From the NCBI GenBank assembly GCA_023512835.1, contig JAKCVP010000022.1, forward strand, positions 62,001 through 126,000: a DNA stretch of 64,000 bases. Reading direction: 5' to 3'. Below the pieces are notes generated by a model. That model did not search any database, was not told the DNA's origin, and worked only from the letters and a program-made list of their open reading frames with translations. The stretch's first letter is position 1. Every line of letters starts with the position of its first letter. The position numbers and the translations under genes are program-made. Origin of the DNA: Taxillus chinensis (taxonomy: Eukaryota > Streptophyta > Magnoliopsida > Santalales > Loranthaceae). Positions 8,737 to 21,600 of this stretch are shown in pieces.

Positions 8737-11631
8737 GTTGAAGAATATCGACTGTGGAATGGTGCAACTAATTCGAGGTGGACACAAGGAGATCGCAACA
8801 CTCTTGCTATACAAGTACTGTGTGTCGCAGTTGACACTCGGCGTGACCGGCTGTGATTTGCGAGAGATTCCTGCCTGGACAGCATGGATGCTACTGTCGA
8901 TTCACAACCATCAGCACTATTCAGCGCAAAATCTACAAGGGACTTATTCCTCTCCCTCCTTTTCAGTTCCTCAGAGGCGTGTGATGGGACAACGAGCAAT
9001 GCTGTACTAGTAGAGCCAGTTTACGAGTTCGTCACTTTACAATCTCCAGCAAATTTGTGCAAAAAGCCAGCGTAATCTAAGGAAATTTTCTGGCCAGTAT
9101 CACTGGTTTCTTTCCAGGCAAGCTGAATGGCATTACGATAGACATTCGTGGAAGTGGTCGAATGGTACGGAGTACATATCCAGGTGACCAAGCTGAACAC
9201 TACCTGGAGGTCTGATATCACATGCCGCTCAATCGACGCCCGAGCATGGCATGAGATTACTTTCATAACGGCAAAAGTGCGCAAAATATCGCGCTGTGTG
9301 CGTGCATCTCAATGAGGTTGCTGTTGACCAAATCTGAGATTGTGTGGAGCATGATCAGGGCACTCTGATGAGCGCAAGCTGCACGCAGGGGCTCACCTGA
9401 CGCTACAGAACATCTCGGGCATTCCACATGACTCAAAACTTGCGGTTACTCGGGTACATAAGGGGGTTTGTCTGCGAATCCAATTGCCAGTGTGGGAAGC
9501 TGCGCCGGCTCGATGATTCATGTGTACAAAGTACAGTACACGTGCTTGCCATTTGTATAAAAAAGCCTCATCCTTGACCCCTGAACAAGTGGTCGTCGTG
9601 TCGAGAATAGCCTTTGTCGATGGACCGGCCTTTTCCATTACGCATGGCGTCCGCGGAACGTGTTAGAAATGACTTTACGTATATCTCACGGGAATAATTC
9701 CCGCTGGGATTCGAAGAAAGCAACTTTGCTTCACCTACTCTCCAAGCCGTCGTAGACGTAGCTGAAGCAGGCCGCCGTGCCGTCGTCTGAGCACGATTGT
9801 CATCTTGCGCACCCTGACATGTATATTCTACGTAATTCCCATCTTTCATTCTTGCCCCCAGGATTCCATCAGAAAAGAAATTCAAACTCAAGACGAATGC
9901 GAAGCGTCCTCGCTCCAATGATGGCTTTGATGGACCCGGTCCTTCTTCTCGGCAAATTGCGACGCTACGCAATCTAAGACACATCTTCGTGGTTGCCAAG
10001 ACCATTGCGACATCTTTGATATCTGAATTGAATTTCATCTCATTTAGTGCTGTAGCCCGTGCGAGATTACCTTTTGAAGTTCCGGGCAGTGGGTCGCTTT
10101 GCCTCTGGGAGAACCAGGTGGGCGGGTTGCGTTTTGCGTGGGTTTCAACTGCAGTAATCTTGCAGCTAGCGCGTGATTACCCTTTTCTCACATGTTCCAC
10201 TACCGAGCTGGGCTGTGCTTCAGGAGCTTGATGGGTGTGGCGCAAAAGAGTGGTATGCTACAGTACTCGAGTCGGTATCGCGTTCATACTTCTTAATTAC
10301 GCTAGCAATATCTGGTGACAAATTGACAGTGGCTACTGATTCGTAGAGGTCCCATTGGCACGATCTTGAGTCGAGACTTTGCAGGACAAAGGTGTCATGT
10401 CGGCTTCGGAGGCGAAGGAGGCTGTGACTCCAAAGCTTCCCCTGCTTGCAGTTTACTTGTGCGACAGAGGGCCGCGGAGAGTCGATCAATTGACGATAAA
10501 TCGTGTCTATCGTCGCTTGTGTCTTTACGTATATGCGCAAATTGGAAGCGTGTCGCTTGGTAATAGTATCCATTGCATTTGTTGTCGCTTCTTTTAGATA
10601 GCCTTCTTCATACCAGTGAGCTGTTACAGTGCCTCGAGACTTTCTTGCATGTAGCATGTATCCTCATTCACTGTTCTGGCAGAAGGATTCGTTCGAAATC
10701 TTTCGGGAAGTCGTCAAAGGCGGAGGCAGTCAGAACATGTAGAGGTCGTGGGTAGGCAGGAGGTCGAGTGAAGATCGTCCCATGGCGCTAGCTGCGCCGC
10801 AAGCCCTCACGGCAGTATTTCCCTTCAACTTGCCTACCTTTCCAAGCATCAAGAATATCTTGCAAGCTACTTGCCTTACAAAATGCTTCCTGGTCAGTTG
10901 ATCCTTGCGTCTTGCCTATCAATAACTCGTGCGCTTCAAAATTTCGTCTCGATTGGAACGTCAAACGAGCTTATGCCGCACGATTGACCCAGGCATGGCC
11001 TTCCAACTTTGGGCGAGAGCTGGCATGCTCTTCTTCGATTGAGCAGACCAGCATATCGATAGCGGATACTTCAGGCTAGCTACCTGTCTCAGCAATCTAG
11101 GGGTTACGCTGAAGACGACAACACTGATGCGAAGCGCATAAGCACCGCACTGCCAAGGGCCTTGGTCCAGGCTGTCGCTCTCAGAGCAGTCGCGCTGGCT
11201 TGAACGATGCATGCACCAGCAAGGACACAACATCCATCACACAGGCTCCCTCAACACCTTTGCTCATGATCTCTGAGGTGTTGTCCCTCATGCGACAGGA
11301 CTCAAGCCCAGGTGTCGTAGAATGAAAACACAAAGCAAAAAATAACGGCTGAGGCTCAAGAGAACGGCACGTGTCACGCGGTGCACAACATCGTCATAAT
11401 GACCTGCCTAGTGCCTCCGCACATCGGATAGATTCATCTCAATGTCCAGCCAGGATCCAGATTTACCCGCAACCTACATCTCGCCTCGTCTGGCTCCACC
11501 TACATCCTCACCTCGTCTCGTCTCCCTCTCTTCCCTTCACCCCATTGAGGTTCCTGCCCTCTTCACCTCAAATACCTCCTCCTCGCCTGCCTATTCCTAC
11601 TTATCCTCATCACCCTGTCCACTCCCGCAGA
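8737..11631. other. Gene-poor 2.9-kb stretch
   Basis: No gene could be supported. The longest frames are on the minus strand at 9568-10038 (156 codons) and 10220-10657 (145 codons). Both have ordinary composition, no signal peptide, no recognisable domain and no clear splice partners. The last 150 bp before 11632 are strongly C/T-rich, as often seen just upstream of fungal starts. Confidence 0.5.
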
Positions 11632-12888
11632 ATGCACCCAGACTCGCACCGCGCATCCTCCGCCTCCACCTCTAGCTCCACCTCCGCGACCGCAGCCATG
11701 CCCACCTCCCATTCCAAGCGCACCCTGGCAGAAGAAATCTCCCTCGCCTGCGGCAAATACCACACAGCCCTGAACGAGCGCATAATGCGCTTCTTCCCCC
11801 GCGGCGTGCCTCCCCAAGCCCGAGACCCAACGCAATTCGGCCATGGTCTAGCTGTATTCTGCGGAACGCCCTACATGACATTCGAACGAGCCTTCCGATC
11901 ACTGAGCGCGCAGAGTAACGCCCCTGCCCCGCTCGACGCCTCCTTCTCCCCCTCCGACAGCGACAGCGACGAGGAAATGCACGATGAAAGTTCACGCAGT
12001 AAACATCGGCGCGAGGTGCATGCCCTACTCACGCATCTCGTCCCGCCTACACTCTACCGAAGCGAGCGACTAGCAAGAGACATGCAGTGGTTCAACATCG
12101 ACCCATCGCGCGCTCCAGACGCAGGGACAGCGGAAGAAGCGTATGCCGCGCATATACGCTCCAGCACGACCAAATCCCCCGTGTTACTCGTGGCGTATGC
12201 ATGGACAATGTACATGGCCATCTTCGCCGGCGGGCGCTACATCCGCGCCGAACTAGCAAAGTACCCCGATGAATGGTGGGATGCCCTGCGCCGAAAAGAC
12301 AACCTCCTCGAGCACGAGCTACTTGACGAGCACAAGGACGTGCGCGCATCCGACGAAAGACTCGACCGCCCGGGCTTTAGTTTTCTCAGCTTTGACGGGC
12401 CGGGCGATGGCGAGGAGGCGCTGGCGAAATTCAAAGAAGGAATGAGCAGGGCTGATCGGATACTCACGAAGAAGGAGCGCAAGGCCGTCGTGAAGGAGGC
12501 GCAGAAGATATTCGAGTACGGGATCCGCATGGTTGAAGAGCTGGATGCTGGGAATCCGGGACTCGCGCACATGGGCATGCAGAGTGGGGATGCCGTTATC
12601 GATGTTGAGTCTGTTGCTGCCGCTAGCGCTACGACGCCTCTGCTGAGCGAGAAGCTGGGCGTGCCTGTGTCTGCGCCTGTGCGGGGTGATTTGGTCGATC
12701 GGCTCGAGGCACAGGAGGCTGCGCGGACAGAAGCTCGGGAGCTGCGGAATTTCATCATCTTTCGGCGCGCGGAGGTTGCGCAGAGGCGTGTGGCGTGGTA
12801 CTTGTGGGTGCGCTTTGCGTTCTGGACGACATTAGTTGGATACGGGTACGTGGTGTCTAGATGGTACTCGGGCAAGCCCATGTGGTGA
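11632..12888 (+). CDS. Haem-oxygenase-like protein with C-terminal membrane anchor, 418 aa
   Basis: Single-exon gene. SLACGKYHTALNERIM around residue 44 lines up with the helix of haem oxygenases that holds the proximal haem histidine (EVHTxAEN in animal enzymes). SPVLLVAYAWTMYMAIFAGG (residues 182-201) lines up with the distal helix containing the glycine pair of the LSGGQ segment. A hydrophobic segment close to the C-terminus (FAFWTTLVGYGYVV) would act as a tail anchor, as in ER-bound haem oxygenases. A Ser/Asp-rich insert lies at about 105-125. I chose the ATG at 11632; the frame is open 87 codons further up, but that part is Pro/Ser/His-rich translation of a pyrimidine-rich leader. Whether the protein degrades haem is not proven; it could be a catalytically changed member of the fold. 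Confidence 0.66.
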   Translation: MHPDSHRASSASTSSSTSATAAMPTSHSKRTLAEEISLACGKYHTALNERIMRFFPRGVPPQARDPTQFGHGLAVFCGTPYMTFERAFRSLSAQSNAPAPLDASFSPSDSDSDEEMHDESSRSKHRREVHALLTHLVPPTLYRSERLARDMQWFNIDPSRAPDAGTAEEAYAAHIRSSTTKSPVLLVAYAWTMYMAIFAGGRYIRAELAKYPDEWWDALRRKDNLLEHELLDEHKDVRASDERLDRPGFSFLSFDGPGDGEEALAKFKEGMSRADRILTKKERKAVVKEAQKIFEYGIRMVEELDAGNPGLAHMGMQSGDAVIDVESVAAASATTPLLSEKLGVPVSAPVRGDLVDRLEAQEAARTEARELRNFIIFRRAEVAQRRVAWYLWVRFAFWTTLVGYGYVVSRWYSGKPMW

Positions 12889-13040
12889 GCAACTCCCAGA
12901 GGCGGGCAACTTCCTGTACAGACGTGACACTTTAATTTTTTGCACAGAGCGTTGAATACCATGATCTGTCGCCAAGGCGAGAGCTTCTCAATTGAATCGT
13001 GTGGCATGGATATTGTTGATACATTCCTCGCTCACCGAGA

Positions 13041-15514
13041 CTATAATTTACTTCTGACGGCTTCTAGTCTAAACTTGACATCCTTCAAGACAGCAGACTG
13101 CGGTTTCCAACTTTCGAATTGCTGGAGTAGCTGCTCCGTCTCATGCTTCAGCTCTGTCCGTACGAATTCCTCTTCCAAAAGACCTCGCATTGCCCAGGGC
13201 AGGACATAAGGGTTTGGCTTGGGTGCAGGTATTTCATATGCCTGCTGTACCACTGTTCGGCTCTTTGACAGACTAGTAGTCTCCAATGCATATTCAATAG
13301 CAAGCTTGTACACTCGCGGATCTTCATAGATGCGGCTATGGCCGTCGCCCGTGTACAGACTGCCTGCAAGCGGATAGCTTAGCTCCCTGATGAGGCCGTG
13401 ATCTGGAATGCCCAGGTTGCGAAGCTTCAGCGCAAACCCCACAAGGTGTGTGAGAAAGTCAGGGGCGTGGATTCGCGCATTTACGAACACTGCGCGGTAG
13501 ATGTAGGGGTGTTCAATGGTGGAAAAGGTGGATGACTCCATGCTGACGAGTTGGTCGTCTATACTTCCAATGTAGGCAATGCGAACATGGTGTTCCAGCA
13601 CCGTCTTCAGGGCGTCGCTGTAGTTTTCAGAGACCTTACTGGACGGGACCGAAAAGTCGAAAAGCTCAGAGGCTGAGGAGTCTAGGAAGCGAGATTTATA
13701 GCTAGAAAATGGGCCCAGATTGACGCCGGCCATTGCGCATATTGCCATACGAGCTGTAGAGTGTTAGCCTACATGCTAAAAAAGGATTATCGGCTATACA
13801 TACCATGCGTGGAAAGGCATCCAAAGTGGATGAGTTTTGCTGCGAGCATGATACCTACAGGACATCCTTGGGAATGGCATGCGAAGAAGACAAGATCGGC
13901 GTTCCGTAAGTGCTCAACCCAATTCAGAAGCAACTTCCATAGTGTGTCAAGACGATACGCGATCATGCCTTCGCCCTCCAAAGCCACCTTTTCAATCTCG
14001 AAAGTCTGGTCGTGAGCTTTACCCCATTGCTCGAGCGCGCTGGCAGCTTCAGAAGCAAATCTGAGGGAAGTGCCCGTGGGGGGACCAATGACCTTCTGGA
14101 CGATTGGGGAAGGAAAGTAGCCATGGACGCCAATTACAACAGCCTTACGGACTTTGAACGGAATTTGTGCGATTGAAAGATGTCTGTTATCCTCGGGGCT
14201 ACCACGGCCGAGCATGCGAATGAGCTGCTGCCAGTAGGACGGTGCATGCGCTAGCTGATATGTTTCTCGGAAAGGTGGTAGAATAAGGTTGTTCGGATGT
14301 ACTTTGCTCGACTTTTCAATTGTACGTTCGAGTGCTTGTAAAGCTTTGGTTTCCTCTGGAGCAGCAACGGCCTTCACGGGCGTGGAGAGTCCAGATGAAG
14401 CGGTCGTCGGTCTACCTTCAGATATGCTCTGCGGCCGCGACGAGGATCCCTGATCGATTGCCTTTCTTTTCTTGGGCAATTGTAAGCTTGCAGGTCGCTC
14501 CGGTGTGTTTCCCACCGTCACTGGCTCTGGACGATCTTGAGTCTCAGTACTTGCTACCGCCAGTTCCCCGTCCTCCTTGGGATTCTGGTCGGCTTCCACT
14601 GCGGTAGGCTTGTCTCGCGACCAGAAAGCCCAGCCACCAGACGCAGTCCTCCCATGCCCCACTTGTGACGCTGGGACTTGTTCTGGTTCTTTCGTCGGGC
14701 TTTGTATCGATGCGGACGCGGCTTCGCCGTTTGATACTGTCGGTTCTAGAGTCGGGCTCTTCTGTGCTTGACTCTCGGTCACTTGCTGTTCCGCTTCCGT
14801 ATTGGATTTCCAAAGACCGAACCATGACGACCTAGCACCTGCGGACTGGTCCTCGGTCGCCCCACCAGTCTGCGGTCGCCCACCGTCTGGGAGTGGGGCT
14901 GCGGCCTTGCTGTCAGGTTCAGCTCGTGACTCCTGATCGTTCTCATTCTGTGTATCTTTTCCACCGCTTGGGCTCGATTCGGATGAGCCGTGGATGTCCT
15001 GAGGGTTGGCAATGGGTGTTTCGCCTGATCGCGACCACCACCCTCGCCATCCTGCTGCAGGTAACGGTCTGTCCTCTGTCTGGTCGGTCTCGGTAGGCTT
15101 GGTCTCTACTACTGGTTCGGCAGGCTTCTCGGATTCCTCTTGCTTAGATTCAGCCGGCTTTTGATCTGTATCTCCATTCTCTGCAGCGTTGCTGCTAACG
15201 TTGAGCTTCGTCGTAGAGGCAACACTCGGTGACGCCTTGGTGGGGCTGAGTAGCGATGATGACTTTCGGAAAGACGCGGTGGATTTTTTTGACTTGATGG
15301 AGGGCGCAGACATGGCTATGTTCTCACGCGCAACTTCAGCGACAGCCGTGGCCTTACCTCTCCAGCTGCCTCCAGAGTAGGACGGTCTGCTGTCCTTGTC
15401 GCGAGCAGTCGTTTGAGCCGAGGCAGTGGAGGAGTGCTGTTTGTCTGTTGTTGGGGTCGAGGAGAGGTCTTTCTTCACGGCAGGGGGATTATCCCCGTCC
15501 TTTGACTGGGCCAT
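13041..15514 (-). CDS. Large alpha/beta-hydrolase-like protein with tryptophan-rich disordered N-terminus, 807 aa
   Basis: Two exons, 15514-13804 and 13753-13041, with a 50-nt intron (donor GTATGT, branch CTAAC, acceptor CAG). Splicing joins CLSTH to ARMAICAMAG. The C-terminal half looks like a lipase-type hydrolase: GVHGYFP (462-468) resembles the HG oxyanion motif, and FFACHSQGCPVG holds a nucleophile-elbow-like H-S-Q-G with Ser548. The N-terminal 400 residues are low complexity but carry three separated W-rich motifs: GWRGWW (about 155), WFGLW (231) and GWAFW (294). Fungal relatives appear to be uncharacterised; I think of yeast YML020W but am not certain. The ATG at 15514 (MAQSKDGD) is chosen; the frame extends 43 codons up. 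It is divergent from SPB1. Substrate unknown. Confidence 0.8.
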
Positions 15515-15937
15515 GCTCGCGTGGGCATGTGGGCGGCAGCATTCGCTGGGTAGACACGGGAGCCTGAGCAGAGGGAATGACCATCTGCACGTTCGCAGTT
15601 GAGAAGCATATGACGCTAGAAGGTGTGTGGATCCATCGCGCACTTCGCGCTAGCTTATTGCGGTATGGCGCAGCGAGACCTTTGACATTTTTCTCCAAAA
15701 GTTCGAATCCAACCTCTGCCAGTCCACAGGCATAAGTCTGCGGCGACCTTTGGGCCATCGTCGAGTAAGACTTGCATTCATATGCAGGTGCCCTCGAGGA
15801 TTGTGTCTTAGCATTCCGTATCGTGTACAGGCTGTCTCGCACTTTCCACCGCCGCCACGACAGCCCGAGCGGGGATCCCAAACTGATCGCAACTATTCAA
15901 TCGCCCCGCCACTTCTCCGCACAAAGACCGAGCCGCC
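15515..15937. promoter_or_regulatory. Divergent promoter between hydrolase-like gene and SPB1
   Basis: These 423 bp separate two diverging start codons and must contain both promoters and 5' UTRs. No specific binding motif stands out. Confidence 0.5.
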
Positions 15938-18516
15938 ATGGCTATCCAAAAGAAGCATGGAAAAGGTCGTCTTGATAAGTACTACAAGCTCGCAAAAGAG
16001 AAGGGCTACAGAGCGAGAGCTGCGTTCAAGTTGATTCAGCTGAACAAGAAGTATCACGTTCTTGAAAAGAGCAGAGTCATATTGGATCTTTGCGCTGCCC
16101 CTGGTGTGAGTGCCAGAGCTACCATTCATAACTCACTGGAGACACTGATTTACTGACATAAGCACAGTCTTGGTGTCAAGTCGCATCCGAAGTCTGCCCC
16201 GTCGACTCCCTCATCATTGGTGTCGACCTCGCCCCCATCAAGCCTCTTCCCCGAGTTATTACATTCCAGAGCGACATAACGACCCCTCAATGTCGCGCGA
16301 CTATCCGCCAGCATGTGAAGCATCTAAAGGCAGACCTAGTGCTCCACGACGGTGCCCCCAACGTTGGTATCGCGTGGGTACAGGATGCTTTCACGCAAGC
16401 CGAACTTGTGCTGCAATCGATGCGCCTTGCTACAGACTTCCTACGTGAAGGCGGTTCTTTCATCACCAAGATTTTCAGATCCAGAGATTACAACTCGTTG
16501 CTGTGGGTATTCAACCAGCTTTTTCGGAAAGTCGAGGCAACGAAACCTCCGTCCTCGCGTGATGTCTCGGCCGAAATCTTCGTCGTATGTCTGGATTATA
16601 AGGCTCCAAAGAAGATCGACCCCAGACTTCTAGACCCCCGATCCGTCTTTGCTGAGCTTGCGGAGCCAGCACCGAACAATGAAGCCAAGGTCTTCAATCC
16701 TGAGATCAAGAAGAGGAAACGCCAGGGTTACGAGGAAGGTGACTACACACAGTTCCATGAAGCTTCAGTCAGCGAGTTCATTCAGACATCCGATCCAATT
16801 GCTATGCTGGGTTCTCTCAACAAACTCAGTTTCGAGCACAAGCCAAATGGCGATCTCGCTCTTGCAGCGCTCGAAAGGCTACCAGAGACAACAGAGGAGA
16901 TCAGGATCTGCTGCGACGATCTGCGAGTGCTCGGGCGGAAAGAATTTAAGATGCTGCTTAGGTGGCGGTTGAAAGTTCGCGAGAAATTCGGGTTCTCGTC
17001 GAAGAAAAAGGCAGAGGAGCAAGAGGAGGGCGAGGAAGTGGCCGCAGTAGAGTCAATGGACGAAGAGTTGCGTGAGCAGGAAGAGTTGCAAAGACTCAAA
17101 GACCAGGCAGATTCACGCAAGAAGAAGGACAAGAGGAGGGAAAATGAGAGGAAGAGGAAGGAGATCGTCCGCATGCAGATGAACATGACGACGCCCGACG
17201 AGATCGGTCTGGAACAAGCTGGACCAATGGGAGAAGACTCGATGTTCGGCATCAAATCAGTCGAGCGATCAGGTGGCTCCGTAAACCAGGTTGCAAGAGG
17301 TCGCATGCACACCATTAGCCAAAAGGAGCAGACCAGGCCTGACTACGTGTACGATGAGGATGAGTCCAGCGACGATGAAGGTGACAACCTCGAATCGCAG
17401 CTTGATAACATGTACGAAGTGTATAAAGAGGAGCGAGCAAGCAGAGATCCCAAATACAAAGCCAAGAAAGCACGGACAGAACACGACGACGACTTCGAAG
17501 GCTTTTCGGATCGTGGCGAAGACGAAGTCAGTAGCGATGAAGATATCGCGCAAGACGATGATTCAGACGACTCAGACGAAGAGGATGATGCCGCGAACTT
17601 CAAGCCTTCAGGCACCGCAGCCAACGGTCTGTCCAGGAAAGCTGCGATGTTCTTCGATCAGGATATCTTCAAGGGTATTGACATTCCTGCGGAGCCTCAT
17701 GACGACAGTGGCATAGAACTCGAAGACTCAAGCGAAGATTCGCAATCAGCCAAGTCTGGCGAGAAGGCTGATGTGAAGCAAAGGCAAGTGCAAGAAATTC
17801 AAGAAGATTCCGAAGATGAAGACGAAGCTAGCGATGTCGCCGGAAACGACGAGGAAGGCTCTTCCGACGAGGAAGGTGGCTTTGAAGTCGTCAAAGGTCC
17901 AAAAAAGCAGGAGTCGTGGGAGGAAGGCAATCCCAATGACCCTGAACCAGACGGCCGCCCAGACATCGATATCATTACGGCTGAGGCAATGACTCTTGCT
18001 CATGCTCTCGCGACCGGCAAGACAACGAGACAGGCACTTGAAGATGACAACTTCAACAAGTACACTCTGCGCGATGTAGACGGTCTGCCAGACTGGTTCT
18101 TGGACGACGAGAACCAGCACTCGAAGCTTCAGCGGCCAATCACAAAGGCAGCTGCTGATGCCATCAAGGAGAAATTGCGCGCACTCAACGCCCGCCCGAT
18201 CAAGAAAGTCCGCGAGGCCCAGGCGCGCAAGAAGTTCAAGGCTGCTCAGCGCTTGGAGAAGCTGAAGAAGAAGAGTGCCATTACGCTTGAGGACGAGGAC
18301 ATGACTGAAAAAGACAAGGCAACGGCCATTTCGAAACTCATGGCCAAGGCTGCGAAGAAGAAGCCTAGAAAGCAGGTCAGTGTTGTTGTCGCTTCTGGTG
18401 GCAACCGTGGTATTGCTGGTCGTCCCCGCGGAACGAAGGGCAGATATAAGATGGTAGACGCGAGATTAAAGAAGGACACGAGGGCTTTGAAAAGGATTGC
18501 GAAAAAGCGCAAGTAG
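15938..18516 (+). CDS. SPB1: Pre-rRNA 2'-O-ribose methyltransferase Spb1 (FtsJ family), 838 aa
   Basis: Nucleolar enzyme of pre-60S particles that methylates the A-loop of 25S rRNA. Exon 1 is 15938-16105 and exon 2 is 16168-18516. The 62-nt intron (GTGAGT, CTGAC branch, CACAG) interrupts the SAM-binding motif [14 protein letters not shown] in phase 0. The catalytic aspartate segment [12 protein letters not shown] follows at about residue 110, and the N-terminal [20 protein letters not shown] is the conserved substrate-binding start. The middle is a coiled, acidic Spb1-specific region. The C-terminus is highly basic ([19 protein letters not shown], then [14 protein letters not shown]). Length matches yeast Spb1 (841 aa). 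It converges on RRP5, another ribosome-assembly factor, with 151 bp between the stops. Confidence 0.97.
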
Positions 18517-18667
18517 ACGTGTCAAGGATATACTATGAGAAATCCAATGCATTGGGCCATGTGATTGGCGAACTCCAAAACATACTTCCCTCCCGATCCT
18601 GTATGCAGTACTTTTCAAGGTTTCTCATGCGACGATGGTACAGATGATTCATGTTACAGCTCCCTTT

Positions 18668-21600
18668 CTACTCATCAGCCGTGGTCGACTGCCTACTCGC
18701 AACAAACTCAGCAGCCTTGGCCTTCACCTTCTCCGTGTCCTTCTTTTTCCCGTGCTTCTCTTCCCAGCTCAACCAGTGCTTGAATATGCTCTTGGCCGTG
18801 TTGGGCTTCATAGCTTTTGTCTTGGCCGGAGCCGTCAGGCGCTCATACAGTTGGCTGACATTTTCCTTTGCACCTCTGCCCTTTGTCATCTCATTCTTCT
18901 CCACGTCGATGAGGATATTCCAGAGATCCCATTTCTTCGGGTACGCATCGAAGAGACCCTCAAAGATAGTCCGTCCACGCTCAGGATCACCGGCCTCTCT
19001 CTTGAATTCGAGCAGAGCAAAGGACTTGGTAAGAGCCAAAGCATCACGAGGCAGAATGGACCTCAGCGCTCGCTCGAGCAGCGCACGAGCGCGCTGTGGC
19101 TCCTTGGCCTTGTCAAAGAGGAACGTAGCGTAGCTCTCCCAAAAGTCTGGACGAGCACGGAAGCTCTTCTTGCCTGCCATTGTCTCGTAGAGCTTCTCGG
19201 CCTCCTTGTAGTCGTTGTTCTGGATGTGAATGCCAGCGAGCGCATCGTGCATCTTGTCGACGTCAGTGTACTGGCATGCACGCTTGAACACCTCCTCTAG
19301 AGAGTCGGGGCTCCCGTATGCGCTCTCGAGGTTGAGGAGAGCGACCCAGATGTTGTACTTTTCATCTTGCTCGCGAATGTGGATGGTGCGCAGCGCGCGC
19401 TCGCCCAGAGCGCGGGCTTCTTCGACCTCGCCTAAATCAAGATGAAAGCCCATGTATCGCAGCCATAGCTCAGAGTTGTCGCGCTCGCTGAGAAGTAGGC
19501 GCTCAAAGTCGTCTTTACTTTGAGGGCCATTGGCGTCTAGTTTGCCTGTTTCGTCGATCTTGATCTCGGGCTTGCGCTTCTTCTTTTTGGGCTCGGCTGA
19601 CTTGGAGTCTTCCAGTGCAGCATCCACGTCTAACATCTCCGTGTCCTCGTCCCAGTTGAACCCACCTGCATCGAGGCCTTCGTCTTCTGCAGCTGGCTTG
19701 CGCTTAGCGGCGTCGCCGCCGTTGACACCAGATTTGCTCAGAGCCTTCAAGTCCTCCAGGTCCAGATCTATCCCGCCGTCTGAATCATCGTCATCGTCAT
19801 CAATCTCGTCAAGCCCCTCTTCTAGGTCGTCGTCGTCGTCGTCTTCATCAGACTCTGCGTCGTCTGCATCCGTGTCAATCTGTGCTCCGGCTTCAAGAGC
19901 TACGCCTTCACCATCCTCATCCTCGGACTCCTCATCTTCAGAGTCGAGAACCTCAGCAGTGAAGTATGACGGCTTAAGCCCGAATGAGATACGCTTCGCC
20001 TCTGCATCAACAGTCAGGATCTTGGCCTTGACAAGGTCACCCTGGCTCAGGATGTCTTTGACGTTGTCAATGTCTCTATCCGCAATCTGGGAGCGATGGC
20101 ACAGGCCCGAAACGTTTTGAGAGTTGTCAATGACAATAAAGGCACCAAAATCCTCGACCTTGCGGATCTTTCCAGTGATGATCTGGCCCTTCTGAAAGTC
20201 CATCCATGCGGACGGTGCCTTGTAATTGCCGGAAATGACTGATTCCTTCAAGGTCATTTGGATCTTGCCAGTGCTTGTGTTGACATCAAAGACCTTGCCA
20301 CGGACTAGACGATTGACCTCAAATTGGCTCTTCCAGTCTTTCAGATAGTCGTCTGAAAGGTCCGATACTCGGACATAGCCCGTCACACCACGTCCAAGCT
20401 TGACGAACACACCGGCGTCTGCGATGTTCTTGACGAACCCGCGAACAACGTCTCCAATCTTGACGTCGCTGGCCTTGGTAATCAGTTTATCCTTCACTGG
20501 GAGTGACGAACTAAGCACTTTGGATGGCCTGGTCGTCAGTGCGATCTTCTTGTTCGGTCGGTCCACGGACACGACGCGCACGCGAAGAACTTGATTCTTG
20601 TTGAACGAGGTGGGATCAGCCTTCTCATAGTCGTCCGCCAAGTCAGTCAGGGGGATTGTCCCGGACAGCGAAGGACTTAGCTGCACAATGACAGAGCGCT
20701 CTGTAGTCTTTGTCACGCGACCCGCCAAGCTCATGTTGGGATGTAAATTCTCAATTTTGATGGGCTCGTCAGAGATCTCCTTCATGGATAGGTCCAAACG
20801 TCCGTTGCTAACATCGATAGCCTTGACATAAACATTGATCGCGGTACCGATAGGGAAACTCTTCTCTAAATCTTGCAAGACGCCGGGATTGTCTGAGATG
20901 TCCAGAAGCTGAAGGCGCCCTCGAACATTGGGTGAGATGTGTGCCCAGAGGGAAGCCTGCGCAACGTTGTTTACGAAAGCCGGGTACTGCTGTCCAACAC
21001 GCAAGTCTTCGAGGAGGGTAGCGCTATCCTTGGGATCTAGCTTAGCAGAAAGCTCGTAGATAGACTGCTTTCCAGTCCGGTGAGAGATTGGTAGGAATCG
21101 ATGGTTTCGGGCGTCATGGATACCAAGCACCCTCACGTCGATGACCTGCTTATTTTGAAACGATTTCAGCGGCCGCTTCTTGTCCTTGATATCTTCAATG
21201 CTGTTGAAAATCTCAGAAACATCGATACGGCCTTGCACACCATCAGCAAGCTCGACGTTGAGTTGCGTGTCCTTCACAGATGTTACGCGCGCTTTTGTGA
21301 TGTATGCAGGTACGTAGTCGTTAATGGATGTTGACTTGCCGTCGACTGGGTTGGATAGCGTTGTCTCTGCCTTGGTCTCGGTCTTGCCAGAGGCGGCTTC
21401 TTTGGGCCGTGCCTTGGCAGAAAGAGCAAATCGTTTCTGCTCTTTGTCAATGTGCACAACTCGAGCTTCTACGGTGGAATCCTTCACTAGACCGAAATTT
21501 GGAAGCTCTCTCTGTGCGTCTGGAATCTGAGTGACGGCGAGGAGACCAACGATACCTCCAGGAAGCTGAACGAAGACACCCGTCTGCGTGATTTGGCGCA

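Noticed and set aside
9700..9725. Reverse-strand B-box-like TTCGAATCCC
   Set aside because: No pairing T-stem and no matching A-box at the right distance.
9568..10038. 156-codon minus-strand open frame, with a Cys-containing out-of-frame fragment inside it
   Set aside because: No signal peptide, no domain, and no splice site that joins the fragment in frame.
10220..10657. 145-codon minus-strand open frame
   Set aside because: Composition is plausible but there is no homology, domain or splice context to support it.
15660..15725. tRNA-like A-box (TGGCGCAGCGAG) and B-box (GTTCGAATCC)
   Set aside because: The D-arm, T-arm and acceptor stems cannot pair, so it is not a tRNA gene.
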